A DNA stretch of 64,000 bases from Drosophila pseudoobscura (taxonomy: Eukaryota > Arthropoda > Insecta > Diptera > Drosophilidae). The number at the start of each line of letters is the position of its first letter. Position 1 is the stretch's first letter. The position numbers and the translations under genes were made by a program. The stretch spans positions 11,594,001 through 11,658,000 of the forward strand of contig NC_046683.1 in the NCBI RefSeq assembly GCF_009870125.1, read 5' to 3'. The notes beneath the pieces were generated by a model, which did not search any database, was not told the origin of the DNA, and was given only the letters and a program-made list of their open reading frames with translations. Positions 20,004 through 32,000 of the stretch are shown piece after piece.

Positions 20004-21914
20004 TTATCCAATGTCACGGACAATTTCGATCTTGTCGCACAGCTCCGAGTCCGGATCGTGGATGGTGGTAAAGTGGGTGCGGTCACTCCTGAATGTGTTC
20101 CGCTCGTTCGAGCTGGTCTTGATCGACCTCTCCGAGGGCGTCTCTGTGCCACTTAGTTGGATACGCTTCTGCAGGGCCGACACAAAGTTCTGCCAATTAG
20201 AGCCATGAACAAATTAGATATTCTTTTAAGCACTGCTAGTGGTGTTATCACCCTCACCTGTGATATGATGTCGCCACGTGCCGTTCGCACCTGATACAGG
20301 TAGCGGAACTTGCGCTGTCTGGCCTCCTCGCGGGTCTCGCGAGTGCGCGACTGTGATCGCCTTACGGGTGCATGGGCGTGGCCAGGTCCGGCCTGCTGCT
20401 GGCTGTGCGGCAAGTGCGTAGCATGGGGATGGTTGGGATGGTTATGGTGCCGCATGTAGACACGCTTGCGATGGTCCACCCGCCAGGCGGTTATGAAGCA
20501 CTGCACCATGATGCTGAGCACAATGGTCACGGGCCAGGCGGCTATCAGGAGGCCCCCATAGCACGGAGGCGGTAACGGATGCGGCCTCATGTTGAGTATC
20601 TGCAACGCCGGGCGCGATTTAGTTGAAGCTGTGCAGACAGCGGAAAGCTTACTTACCCAGTTGATCGTCTCCAGGCCGTGCATAAAGAAGTCGATGGCTC
20701 CGATGATCATGGCCGTGCCCACAATGCTGGAGGTGAGTATGGTCACGTATTTGACACAGCACAGGGTGAGAACCGAGCAGATTACGGCGCCACCCACCAC
20801 GGCCACGTATATTTCACGGTACTAAACGGAACCGGAGAAAGGAAAATGAGAAGGATGAGCGATGGTGGATAATTACGCGCTCCACTTACCCCAAATTCGT
20901 TGTCCGGCATTGTGGCCACACAAACGGCCATCGCGGCACCGGACAGCAGGGCTCCGGCAAAAGCACTGATCAGCACCGAAGCGACCGGATATGTGGAGCC
21001 GAGTACGGCGCCCAGCAGTCCGGCCACAATGGCCAAAGCCGAGTCCGCCGGCTTGCCCAGGAATGTGATCTGAAAGTCCTGCAGTATGAATATCCCATTG
21101 GCGCCCACCATTAGTCCGCTCAGGAAGCCCACGGCCCGAAGGCAGCGGTAGCCGAGCAGGGCGTACACGATGCCGAATACGGCGAAAATGGCCCATAGTA
21201 TGGCGGCCAGGGTATCCGGTGCGGTTGGGGTGCATGTCTGGTTCTCCAAGATGCCCTAATTACAATGCAAAAGGCAGAGAGAAATAGAGAGAGGGAGAGC
21301 GGTAAAAAGCACTGGCCTGTTCTGTACGTTGCTGTAATTCGATCAAGGACACGTGACACACATCGCCAGTGTCGGCACCACTTACATACATATGTACATA
21401 TGTATGTACGCGTCTGACTCATGCATGCAAAAGGTATGCTAATATTAAGGTAATGCATTCAAAAAAAAGTGCACTCTTTTTTTTCACGTATGTTTGCCGG
21501 TTGGAGCTGTGTGCGTGTGTGTGAAATTAAGACAGCGGATCCGAGTTGTCTTACTTTATTATGACTGTTATACCCTGTGCATGTATGTATGTATGTATTT
21601 ATGTTTATGCGGACCACATTACCGCTTATGCAAAGTGACTGTCACCACTGGAATACCATCAAAGCATAACGGTAACGCTCTCGTTACTCATCGCGATGTC
21701 TCGTGAGGCATAAACGCAGCCTCTTGTTTTGCATAGCCAACACTTGTACTCTTTACAGTTAACACTTTGCATATTGCGCGACTTAACCTATAAAAGAAAG
21801 ACACAACGCATGCTTACGTACCTTTATCAGAAATGGCCAGTCCAGGGGACTGCCCATAGCATCATCACTGCCATAGTCGTGGCCATCGTAGACCACATCC
21901 GCCCCCACCCTCAT
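20004..21914 (-). CDS. TMEM198-type seven-pass membrane protein (DUF4203)
   Basis: Five exons, 21914-21822, 21255-20890, 20821-20657, 20599-20258 and 20189-20004, are each bounded by GT..AG. All are in phase 0 and give 383 residues. The protein begins MRVGADVVYDGHDYGSDDAM, has a luminal ENQTC segment, then about seven hydrophobic helices rich in small residues (for example AILWAIFAVFGIVYALLGYR and CVKYVTILTSSIVGTAMIIG). A basic histidine-rich cytoplasmic region (RHHNHPNHPHATH) and a C-terminal tail ending EIVRDIG follow. This is the TMEM198 layout. In vertebrates TMEM198 promotes LRP6 phosphorylation in Wnt signalling; a similar role here is inference. The start was set in the exon at 21914 because the frame at 21255 opens only with TTG and is preceded by an acceptor. 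Confidence 0.85.
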
Positions 21915-23156
21915 TCCGGCGGCAAATGCGTTTTGGTTGGTTTGTTCTTTTGTTTTGTAAGAAATGCAAAACTGCTTGGACGCTGGACGTCGAGTAACGG
22001 TAGCTGTGTAGAGTCCAGGCCAGCTATTTGTTGTTCACTCTGCCACGCATTCCAGCACTGAACCGTACATTGTACCACCACGCATCAGCCTCGCATCCCT
22101 CTCTCCTGCCACAACACTCCGCTTTGTGTGTCAAGCCTCTGCAACAAGCCTCAAAATAGGGCGGAGCACTCTCTTACCGTCCTCGCATCTCGAATCTCAA
22201 TCGAATGACGACATCTTTGTTGCTCTCAACTTGTAACTGTTTGTCCGTGGCGACAGATGAACGGTTTGGTTTACCACTAAATTTTATAACAGAAATGTTG
22301 CAATTTCATTATTTTGTGTACACATATTTGGAGCGGAGACGACGGCTGGTGGCTGTTGGCTGGTGGTGCTGCGGTGTGGACTTGTGCTGCTACAATCGGG
22401 GCCAAGACGAACTCGCTTGTGGTACAACAAAACACACTCCTGCGGCAACTGGGCGCATCAACAGAACAGCGACGCGAAACAGGGACGGATAGAGCGCGGC
22501 TAAGGCGGGAGCACAGTGGGTTAGAGCAGGAACGATAGACGACGACTTGCGTAAACAAAACAACCCTTAAACAGCTGAAAGCCACTAGAAAAGCTTTAAG
22601 CTGAGGACGACCGACCCAAAGCTCCGTGCATCAAGCAGCTTATGTCAATATCGTAGGACGGACTCCGATTGGCATCCGCTTCAGACTTATTAATCAATTA
22701 CCATTCATCTCCCCTGCCTCGACATGAAACAAAACAGGGTATTAAAGTTTCGATTATTTAGTGTTATACATATGTCATACATTTTTACTAGGACACATAC
22801 ATATACATAGATGCATGCATTGGGTTTGTTGTGGGGGTTATTGTAGATTTTGGAATGCGGCTAAATGACGCTCCGGCATCGATTGGAGTGGGTTTCTACG
22901 GAGCATGCAACGTTTCATAACAATTAACATTTCTTCTTCTCGCGTCTTTCATTAGGATTAGTATTACATATATCAATTTGTTGTATATAGGTGCGTGAAC
23001 AATTCGGAACTCCCAATACACACAATGCAATAATAGTAGTAGCTATAATATAATACGTAGACTACAATTTGCTTGTGTTATCTAGTGTAACACCTCCAGA
23101 AAACATTAAGAAACGGTTCTGTGGCTCATGGATATCTTGTTTCGATTGCTTTGAGT
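21915..23156 (-). other. 5' region of TMEM198 and 3'UTR of Bap
   Basis: The left part, up to about 22600, should hold the TMEM198 5'UTR and promoter. It is rich in GC near 22330-22540 and has no TATA box that I can defend. The right part, 22700-23156, is AT-rich and probably the Bap 3'UTR. No other gene is seen. Confidence 0.35.
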
Positions 23157-26005
23157 TTAAGGCGAGCGGATGATGGCCTCGTAGGCGGCGAAAATGATGT
23201 TAGCCACCTCCACAGAGCGCGACTTGAGGCTGAGCGTGGCATCGGGATTGCCCGGCTGCAGCTTCAGCTCCAGCAGCACCCAGATGTTGTTCGTCAGCCT
23301 CAGCGACTGGTAGAGCATGTCTTGGCCCTCGACATTGCGTTTGGCAATGGTGAAGATGTTGTTGGTGGTCATCTTGGAGGCGATGCCGTCGGTGGTGCCG
23401 ATGACGCCGCTCAGGCTGTACTGCAGCTCGTTGGCGGCCGGTATCTCCTTCCAGGTGTTGAGGAAGACCCGCTTGTCCAGCTGCCCGTCCTCAGCGAAAA
23501 GCACATTTCCGTGCACCAGGCAGGCAAAGTAGAAGATGTCAATGTTGTTTTTCACCGCCACCTGAAGGTTGTTCAGCGGCTCCATGCGCTGGATGGGTCC
23601 GTTGGTGCCCAGGGCGAGGCTCACCTCGGCGCTCTGGTTGGGTGGCAAGGGTACCGCTTGCAGAGGGGAGGCTGGCGACAGGCCAAAGCTGTTCTTGTTC
23701 AGCTGGATGGCAAAGTTCGTCATCGGCTGCATGGCTTTGTTGGTGAGCGTCATGTCCATGAAGACTTCACCGTTGCGGCGGGAGAAAGTGCCCTGGATCT
23801 CCAGGCCCTTGCCCTTCTCGGCTGGCAGCCACGTGACTTTCGGGATTTGAACGCCCACAGAAAGGGAGGTGCCAGCCAGGCCAAAGATGTCGCCCAGCAG
23901 GCTGGAGGCGCCGCCCGCGGCTGGTTCAGCTGGTGGGCCACCCAGCAGTATGTCCAGGCCACCGCCTAGTAGATCCACATTGCTTGTAGCAGTTGGCGCG
24001 GCAGGCATGGCGGGGGCATTGATGTCCATAGACAGCAGATCCCCAATCAGCGATTCCTGGTTGGGTATGACCATGGCCTCCGATCCTGCTCCCGGCTCTT
24101 GCTGATCTCCTGCCCCGCTGCTTACGCCGGCTCCAGCCGTGCGGTTTGGCAGAGATTTACGTACGCCAGCTCCTCGTCCCTCCACAAAGGCCGTTGGTGG
24201 CTTGTGGTACACGCTGGCCAGCGAGCTGATATGACAGATGAGCTCGTCCAGCAGCGTCGGCTCCAGCAGATCCGTTTCCTCCGAGATGAGAGGCTTGTCC
24301 GCCAGCACAACTTCCTTGGCGGCGGCCGGGTCCGTGGAGAGCAGACGCCAGTAGATGAATCCACGGTCGCGCAAATCGGGATTGTCCGAATCCTGGGTGG
24401 CCAGCGAGAGGACGTGCTGCACCAGCTCTTGTGTATCCGATGGCCGCTTAAGAAAGAGCTTCACCACAGCCGTGAGCAACTGCAGCTGCACTTGGGCATT
24501 CTCATCCTGAAAACAACCAAAACAAAGATTCAATTTAGGCATAGTTTTGCAAAGGGGAATAGGCTGTGCGTGAGTTTTACCTGGAAGCCCTCGAGGAAGC
24601 TGTCGAGAAGCTCGTCTGCGTTATCAATGCGCTCGGCATACTCGCCGATGATCCAAACCATCGAGGCACGTGCCTCCGGCTCATCCAGGGTGTCCAGATT
24701 CTCGCACAAGGTGCTGATAATGCTCTCGTACTTATTGGGATACTTGCGGAAGATGTCTTTGATGACGACAATTGCCTCCTGCACCACATAGTTGACCTTC
24801 GTCTGGATGAGATCGAGCAGGGTAGAGACACAGCGCTCTGCCGATGGCTCCACCTTGATGGCACAACGACCGATGGCGCGCACCGCCTTGCGCACAAAAT
24901 CGACATCCACCTCGGTGGCGTACTCCTTCAGTTCGCTGAGCACCTGGGCAATGTTGCTCTGGTTGGCCAGACGAATCATAATGTCCAATTTCTCCAGCTT
25001 CACGTAGATGGGATCGTTGTACTTCACAAAGAACACCTTCATTTCGTGCTTGAGGATGTCGGGACGCTTCTGGACAATAAGGTTGATGTTGCGCAGGGCC
25101 ACGTATTGGACCTCTGGCTCCGAGGAAAGCAGGGTCACCAGGGGCGGGGCCAGCTTCTTGGTGAGCGTGGCACAGAAGTCACTGTCGCTGGACAGCATCT
25201 CGAGAAGCTTCATCAGAACCTTGACGGCACTGAGAACCACGGCAGCGTTGGCATGGGCCAAACGAGGCGTGATTCGCTCACAGATCGACTGCGCCTCGCG
25301 CTCGTCTTTGGGGCTGTAATTGGCCAGGGAGTCCAGGATGAATACCTGACCCCACTCTGTGCACTCGTTGAGGGCCGTCAGCAGCTTGTTGATGGTCACT
25401 GAGTTCATCTCTACCAGCGGCTGTCCCGACTGGCTGGCCTCGTTGATTTCGCTGAGGGCAGCCACTGCATTGGCCACGACCATCGGATTGGAGTCGGACA
25501 GCAGGTCCTTCAGCTGGTCGAGGAAGCCCTGGTCCTCTACCATGGTGGCCGATATGTCGTACAGCTTAGCCACGCACACTGCCGCCGTTTTGCGCACATA
25601 GGGATCCTCATCCTTCAGACACTTGCGCAGCGGCTCGCACAGATACTCGGTTATCTTGTCCACCCGTATGCAGCCCATCGTGCGCACGGCCAGGGCACGG
25701 ATCAGCGGATTGGAGTCCTCGCAGTCCTTCACAAACGTATTCACTGCCATGATGGCCATGTCTGGCTGCGACTTGGCGTAGTTCATCAGATACAAGTAGA
25801 CCAGCTTCTTAAGCTCCAGATTGTCGGTCTGCATGCAGTTAACTACATCGGGAAAGAGGGCGGACACATCCTTGCCGACGGTCATGCTGGCAATCACCTT
25901 CTTCACTGCCTCCTTCTTCTTCTCCTTCTTGTCATTGTTCAGCTCGGACTTGAGCTCGAAGATTTCGCCCTTTTTGGTAGTTGTGAAATACTTGGAATCG
26001 GTCAT
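23157..26005 (-). CDS. Bap: Beta-adaptin shared by AP-1 and AP-2 clathrin adaptors
   Basis: Two exons, 26005-24581 (475 codons) and 24506-23157 (450 codons with stop), join in phase 0 over a 74-nt intron for 924 residues. The trunk is an adaptin HEAT solenoid from [20 protein letters not shown] through [20 protein letters not shown] to [11 protein letters not shown]. The hinge (about 610-720) carries acidic/leucine clathrin-box-like motifs ([25 protein letters not shown]). The ear domain follows ([14 protein letters not shown] to [14 protein letters not shown]). In flies a single beta subunit serves both AP-1 at the Golgi/endosomes and AP-2 at the plasma membrane. Length and start match the family. 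A possible 5'UTR acceptor (CCCGCAG) lies near 26045. The promoter is probably the motif 1 module at 26383. Confidence 0.97.
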
Positions 26006-26382
26006 CTTGTTAGCTCTGCTCTACGAACTAGGTAGATCTTTCTGCGGGATATAAAGAAGAAATCGTGCGTTAAACTAAATAAGAGAGCTACTGACAAAAT
26101 AGGGTATTATTGATTGCGGCGGCATTTCCTTCCCTCTAGGGGCGTAGCAGGCGCACATACACATACCAGCACACCCACAGATAGATACAGAGCTTGAACA
26201 CGTCTCAAATCAAAGCTGACTTTCAAATTCAACATAAACCCTATTTAACACGTCACGTCCACATAGACCTGTATATTCCTCTATCTACTACAATATTTTC
26301 TGAGTTAACACCGTACATTACCTGTAAAACTAGCTTTTTTCGGGCAAAAATATGTATTGTTTGCTTTTTTTCTTTGCTCGGC

Positions 26383-26445
26383 AGTGTGACCGCGTATTGG
26401 TCGAAAAGATGTACGGTCTGACTCTCAGATATATATCGTATGTGC
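26383..26445 (-). promoter_or_regulatory. Bap: Motif 1 promoter module, Bap side
   Basis: CAGTGTGACCG at 26382-26392 is the reverse complement of a perfect Ohler motif 1 (CGGTCACACTG), bound by M1BP, oriented towards Bap. About 45 bp further is ACGGTCTGACTCTCAG followed by ATATATATCG, a diverged form of the module seen at four other genes here. The start site is not directly visible. Confidence 0.6.
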
Positions 26446-26614
26446 TGCAAGGAATGATGAGACTCATCGCTGCGAAGGCGCCTCACCAAAGCAAAAAAAA
26501 CTGGACAACCTTCTGGAGATTGATCGGGAAATGCTTGAAGTCCAGAAATTACTGGATGGTCACCAGGAAACAAAATTAATATTACAATTTCAAATTCGGA
26601 AATATTGAGCAGTC

Positions 26615-26622
26615 TATCGATA
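26615..26622. promoter_or_regulatory. DRE (TATCGATA) upstream of the NUDT8-like gene
   Basis: This is an exact TATCGATA, the DREF/BEAF-32-type site, 127 bp before the Nudix start codon. A near match, CTATCGATGG, lies at about 26648. Both fit a housekeeping promoter for the plus-strand gene. Confidence 0.6.
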
Positions 26623-26748
26623 GTGAGCCACAAATAAATAGTCGATCTATCGATGGTTTTTCAGCTATATTGTTTACATCATTTTTGGTTTCGCGATTTG
26701 AATATTATTGGGTTTCCATTCCATCTTAATTTGAAAGACAAAAACAGC

Positions 26749-27668
26749 ATGTCGTTGGCCACTGTACACTCGGCGCGCCAGCGGATGCCACTTCTGCTGA
26801 GGACACCAATGTGCCACCTTAGCTCCTCCGCGACTGTTGCCTCCCAACGAACAGATCCGCAGGTGTTGAGCCCCGACGACTATGCGGCCCTTCTGTCGCC
26901 AGAGCAACAAGAGCGATGCATGAAGAAGATGCGCAATCTGCCGGCCTTTCCCCGACCAAAATCCTTGACACCCAATATGCGCGAAAAGCTGTCGGCCTCC
27001 GTGCTCATAGCTCTTTGCCAGGAACGGGGCACGTAAGTGGCGGCACAGACGTGTGTATGTACTCGGCCGGAAGAGGTGGCTCCAACTACGTTTGCCGTTC
27101 TCTTACTCCTTTCAGCGACGAGATCTCGCTGCTTTATACACGCCGCTCCCGGCACTTGCGTAGTCACAGCTTCCAGATCTCCTTTCCGGGCGGTAAGCGG
27201 GACGAGAGCGACGCGAGCTATGTGGACTGTGCCCTGCGCGAGACTGAAGAGGAAATTGGGCTCTCTCGCGATCGCATTCAGGTGTGGGGGGAGGCAAAGC
27301 CCCTATATTTGCCCCGAACCTCTGCCATTGTGCCTGTGGTCGGCTTTGTGCCCGACTTTCACATGTCGGAGCTGCGTCTGAACTGGGAAGAGGTGGAGGA
27401 AGTATTCAGCATACCGCTGAACGCATTGATGGCACCCAAGGCAGCGCGGCACACGCAATTTCGTAGCGGCTACAGTGGCCCCGTCTTCGTGGTTGATCAC
27501 TACCGCATCTGGGGCATCACTGGCTACCTGACCCACGTCTTCCTGCACTGTCTGCTGCCCCCGAGCCTGCTGCCCGAGTCCCTCAAGACGAATATCAAAT
27601 TTGTGCGTCCCTTCAAAATTCCACCAAAACCAGGGCATCATCATTCGGACCCATCAATGGCTAGCTAG
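26749..27668 (+). CDS. NUDT8-type Nudix hydrolase, probably mitochondrial CoA diphosphatase
   Basis: Exons 26749-27032 and 27116-27668 join AC|C over an 83-nt intron to give 278 residues. The N-terminus (MSLATVHSARQRMPLLLRTP) is basic, hydroxylated and lacks acids, like a mitochondrial presequence. The Nudix region has the CoA-pyrophosphatase (UPF0035) signature LLYTRRSRHLRSH and SFQISFPGG directly before the Nudix box GGKRDESDASYVDCALRETE with EEIGL. The catalytic REtEEE acids are present. The Gx5E position holds D, as also in human NUDT8. The likely reaction is cleavage of CoA or acyl-CoA to 3',5'-ADP and phosphopantetheine. It is divergently arranged with Bap. A poly(A) signal lies at 27833-27838. 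Confidence 0.88.
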
Positions 27669-27832
27669 TTGGGAACGGAACCCGGCCCAGGGCTTCCACT
27701 CAATTAAAATTGAGTTGGTTGAACCCCGAAATGGGTTACACACTTGTGACTGTTTCGATTAAATCAATCATCCGCCAAAAAGCTCGTGTTCTCTTCTGTT
27801 TCTTGTTATGTACAGACTTGTTTGTAAAATTT

Positions 27833-27838
27833 AATAAA
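27833..27838 (+). terminator. Poly(A) signal of the NUDT8-like gene
   Basis: AATAAA lies about 165 nt after the stop codon, in TTAATAAAACTTG, followed by a T-rich downstream element. It is the first canonical signal after the stop. Confidence 0.6.
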
Positions 27839-27869
27839 ACTTGATTTTTACATTATACTATTTCAACAC

Positions 27870-28085
27870 TGTCTGCAATAACACTCGAATATGTACCTGG
27901 AAGACGCAAACGTCCTCTCTGTATACGCAATCCGTGGCGCTCTCTGGTTCCTTGAGCGGCTGGGACGCCGGTGGACGTGCAGGTACCGCTCAGAGGAACG
28001 CCCTTTCCTTTGGACAGCAGAAACAGGGTATTGATGGAGCGCATCTACTTGGGGACTGGGGCTTCTCCAGCCTCCAGGGTTGATT
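27870..28085. other. GC-rich open island of unknown nature
   Basis: This is a 200-bp island with Drosophila-like codon composition in several frames, between AT-rich flanks. On the plus strand a frame runs WKTQTSSLYTQSVALSGSLS to WGFSSLQG and a stop. On the minus strand a frame reads VPARPPASQPLKEPESATDC then VYREDVCVFQ before a GTACAT. No family is recognised. It may be an unrecognised exon, a Clic 3' alternative exon or a broken gene fragment. Confidence 0.25.
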
Positions 28086-29004
28086 ATTGAGTAAAATGGA
28101 TTACATAAAAATAACACCATTTTGATTTTGTCTTTTTGTGTTTCGTTTTTTTTATTTTTTTTATTTTTAATTTTCTCTTAAATACAAAAAATACTCTTCA
28201 TTTCCTCTTTTCATTTGCCTTTTGTTTTTTTTTATGTTATAAAATATTAAAATACAAGTTAAAAGCGAACAAAATGGCAACGGGCGCCAGGGAGCAAGAA
28301 ACAAACAAAAAAATAATAATCAAAAAATCATAATTTAGGCAGAAAAAAATGCACATTTTTTTCTCCATTACACACACAAAAAAAGAATTAAAATTGAAAA
28401 GCTCCTTGCTGAATACAAAGTTTAAAGTAAAATCAAATAATAAAAAAATATTTGTAAATATATGGGCCAAGACCGGGTGGGGGTGGTAGTGTTTGTGGCC
28501 TATACAATGCCATTGGATAAGCCATTAATTGCGTATCGAGCTATCGTATAATATATGTATATGTATGGATATTTGCATGTCAAACACAAATATGGAGTTC
28601 ATTAATTAATTAAACAAAAATACACCGCCGCAGACGGCTGGGTGGTGTTTGAATCAAGCATAGCTGAAGAAAGGCAACGCGGCTGCTAAAGAACACTTGT
28701 TATGCTTTTGCTATTTACTCTCTATACACGAGTATTGGTGTATAGGTGTGTTGTATATATATGTATGTATAGTATAGTATATGCGTGGATATTATGTATA
28801 TCATGGTTGTAGTATACAATAATTTATAAGTCCTGGTTGTCGCTACATTCGGGTGCACGGTTGCACGGTTGCACATCGGGGGTTTAGTTGTAAAGTTGTC
28901 AAAAATATGAATTATTTGTTTTGTATACATATGATGTATATTTGGGGGCTGCTACTGCTACTGCTACTGCTGCTGCGCTGCGTGTGCTGCTTTTTATAGG
29001 AAAT
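28086..29004 (-). other. Clic: AT-rich Clic 3'UTR region
   Basis: No coding frame is seen. The interval is strongly AT-rich with many T runs and TATG/CATA tracts. The part adjoining 29005 is expected to be the Clic 3'UTR. Several TTTATT and TTTTATT words could act as minus-strand poly(A) signals. Confidence 0.4.
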
Positions 29005-32000
29005 TTACTCCGATATATCAATTGGAATGGATGTGGTAAACGTGGGCGTCTCCAGCTCCTCGTGCTTCTTCATTTTGAGACTCTGCGCGAAGGCGAGCAA
29101 GAATCAGTAAACATAAATAAATCATAAATAGAGCGAACCCACCTGTTGCAGCTTATAGTGATTGATAATGTCCTGGTCGGCCGGGCACGATTGTGTAAAG
29201 GCATCCAGCTGATACATGTGGTACATGTAACGCCACAGCGCTGTCAAGTGCGTCTGAAGTGCGGAAGAAGGAGAGGAGATGATCATTAGGACTACTTAGT
29301 GTTTCGTTTCGCTTGGGTTTCGTTGCACTTACTGGTATCTCAAAGTCCACAAAGTATTTGCCAGCCACACGGATGTGCTGGAGACGGGGCATCAGCTCAC
29401 AGTCGAAGCAGCACATGGTGTCGCCCGTAAGGAAGCGTGTATTGCGATTGGCCAAATGGTCGTTGATCTTCTTGAGGTGCGACAAGAGGGCATTGTTCTT
29501 GGCATCGTCCTTCTTCACCAGCATCAGCTTCAACTTCACATACAGGTTCTCGATCAGAGTGGCCACCTCCTTGTCCTGCACGAACAGATTGTAGCCGCCG
29601 GGTATATTCTTCATAATGTGACGCTCGATCTTCTCGTTCTCCAGTATGGCTAGGCCGTTGTCAATCAGGATGGGCGGATGCGTCGCCTCGAAATTGGTGC
29701 GGAAATCTGGCGGCGGCTTCTGCATGTCCACTGTGGTCACCTTCAGGCTGATTGTCTTTAGCTCGGCCAGCAGATAAAGGTCCATGAAGTACTCCTGACA
29801 GAACAGGCAGGCACCCTTGCGGCGTCCATCGATGGTGGAGGCCTGTGCAAAATGAGAAAATGCGAAAACACACAACAATTAACAATTAGTTAATGTGGGT
29901 CAAATGTTTTTCGTGGCAATCAGCTGTCTGTCTAATGGGAATTTAGCTTGCATAATGATGGGGTCGGTCGGTGGCTTCGCGTGCCGCCAATTACCGATAA
30001 ATAAATCAAATAAAGTTTCCAGCCCAAATGAAACAACATAATTTCAGTCATGTGACATCATCACATCATGATCAGAGCTCTGACGCTGGCAGAATGAGTA
30101 ATTGGAGGCGGCTCTTCTTCGCCTTCGACTTTGCTTTCATGCGAATCGGGCAGGAAGTGGAGGTGGGCCCGAGCCTAGAGACAGAGACAGAGCCACAGCC
30201 AGAGCCAGAGCCTTGTTCTTGATGCACTGCCAAGGCCAGCAGCGGCCACACATGTACATCAGATGACGACGATGACATCATCATCACATCAGATGGCAAT
30301 GTGCGCGCGAGAGGTTTACTTGTTGATTTCCACTGCCTTTCCCGTTGTTGCTGTTGCTGTTGCCCGTTGCCGTTGCCCGTTGCCGTTGCCCGTTGCCTTT
30401 GCCGTTTACTGTCGACAGCCGGCTTAACTTCAATGGCAATCAATGTGTGCGTTAGATAAGCATTCAGCATTCCTGTTTGCCTTTTACACAGCAGTTGATT
30501 GGAGAACAATACCCCCGCCACAACGGGGCAAACGAAAAGCTGGAATCCCCGCCTACATGGCTATTGAATCCTCTCCAGCATCCGATTAAAAGAAAGCCCG
30601 CTATCGATAATTGGAAACGCGTTAGGCTCGCTCCGACAAATACTTAACGCCTGAATTCCCAAACAATTAAATTTTAATTCCTGATATCTAGTTAATTAGC
30701 GTTTGCCCTGTGAGTTAATGGCTTAATAGGCCTCAACCCACATGGCCCCCCCAGCCCCCCACAGCCCCGCCAGCAGCATAATCAACCGCAACAGCAAAAC
30801 AATGGCGCTGTGGGAGCGCAGCAAGAAGTGGTTTTTTTCGTATCAATTTCGCTTTGGTGCTTAAACGGTGCTTATTTTTCATTATTGCTTCTTATTTATT
30901 TTTTTTTTTTGTTATACACCAACAAAGCAGAGTAGAGTATGTTATTAACTGTGCTTGCTGGATGCGATACACACGCGTCCCCATCCATCGGGAATGTACC
31001 GAATGACCCGGATTACATGCGGGGCATTTATTTGCTGTATCTTATTTTTAGCCTCATTTGCCATTTGCTGTGGCTTTGGCTTTGGCTTTGGCGTTGCTTT
31101 TCTCCATCAGTGTTCGCAATATGAATTGCAAAAATCGCAAATTGTACAATAAATGTGTGGCAACGCCAAAGGTCAGTCAGTCAGTCAGCCAGTCAGTCAG
31201 ACAATCGGGCAATCTTGCGGGGTGCTGCTGCCTCTGCTGCAATTTGACGCTTTCAAAATAGAAATGACGAGAGAGAAGAGACGGCAGCACGGCACGGCAG
31301 CAGAAAAACAACACCAAAAGTAGTTAGCAAATGTCAAGTGCCATTCACATGCACACACATGCACATCCACATCCACACATGCTATGTATGTACATATATG
31401 GCACTTCTGGCTAATAAAATCCACACACATACACAATCGTACCTCTTGCCAATAAAAACTGTTGATTTTTAAACAAATTTTTCGTTGGAAATACATAATT
31501 TATGAATGTGTGTGTGTGTGCTGCCAATCATACATATGTATGTGTAGGTTCCACATACAGTTGAGGTCCAAATAGTAGTAACGGTGGTGCAACCATCTCA
31601 GCAGGAAGAGCTTACATTCCACTAGCTAAGAAATACTTTATTCTAGAATTGGTTTTCAAACAATGAGCCAATGAGCCCAATGAGAGAGATGAGATTTATA
31701 CCCTATACCATAGGGCCCCAGGCTATAGCTCTGCCCAAATCGTATGTCCCTGAGGAACTTTTGAAAAATAATATTGTGGACAGACCATCACCGATACTAT
31801 CTCTAGGTTTCTCAAGAATTGCCACATATTAGTGCTTACGATATGGTCTAAGGTCTAGTTGCCCGCCACTCTATTCCGACATTAAAATGTATCATCCCGA
31901 CTGTCGATTGGGACATTCCAAATCAGCAAGGAAGGGTTTCTGTCTTTTGTCTATCGAGCACATTCCCATTATATTGGCTGCCGGCAGTTATTCCGTTTCT

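Noticed and set aside
23121-25402. Long plus-strand open frames across Bap
   Set aside because: They are antisense shadows of high-GC codon-biased exons of Bap and have no independent features.
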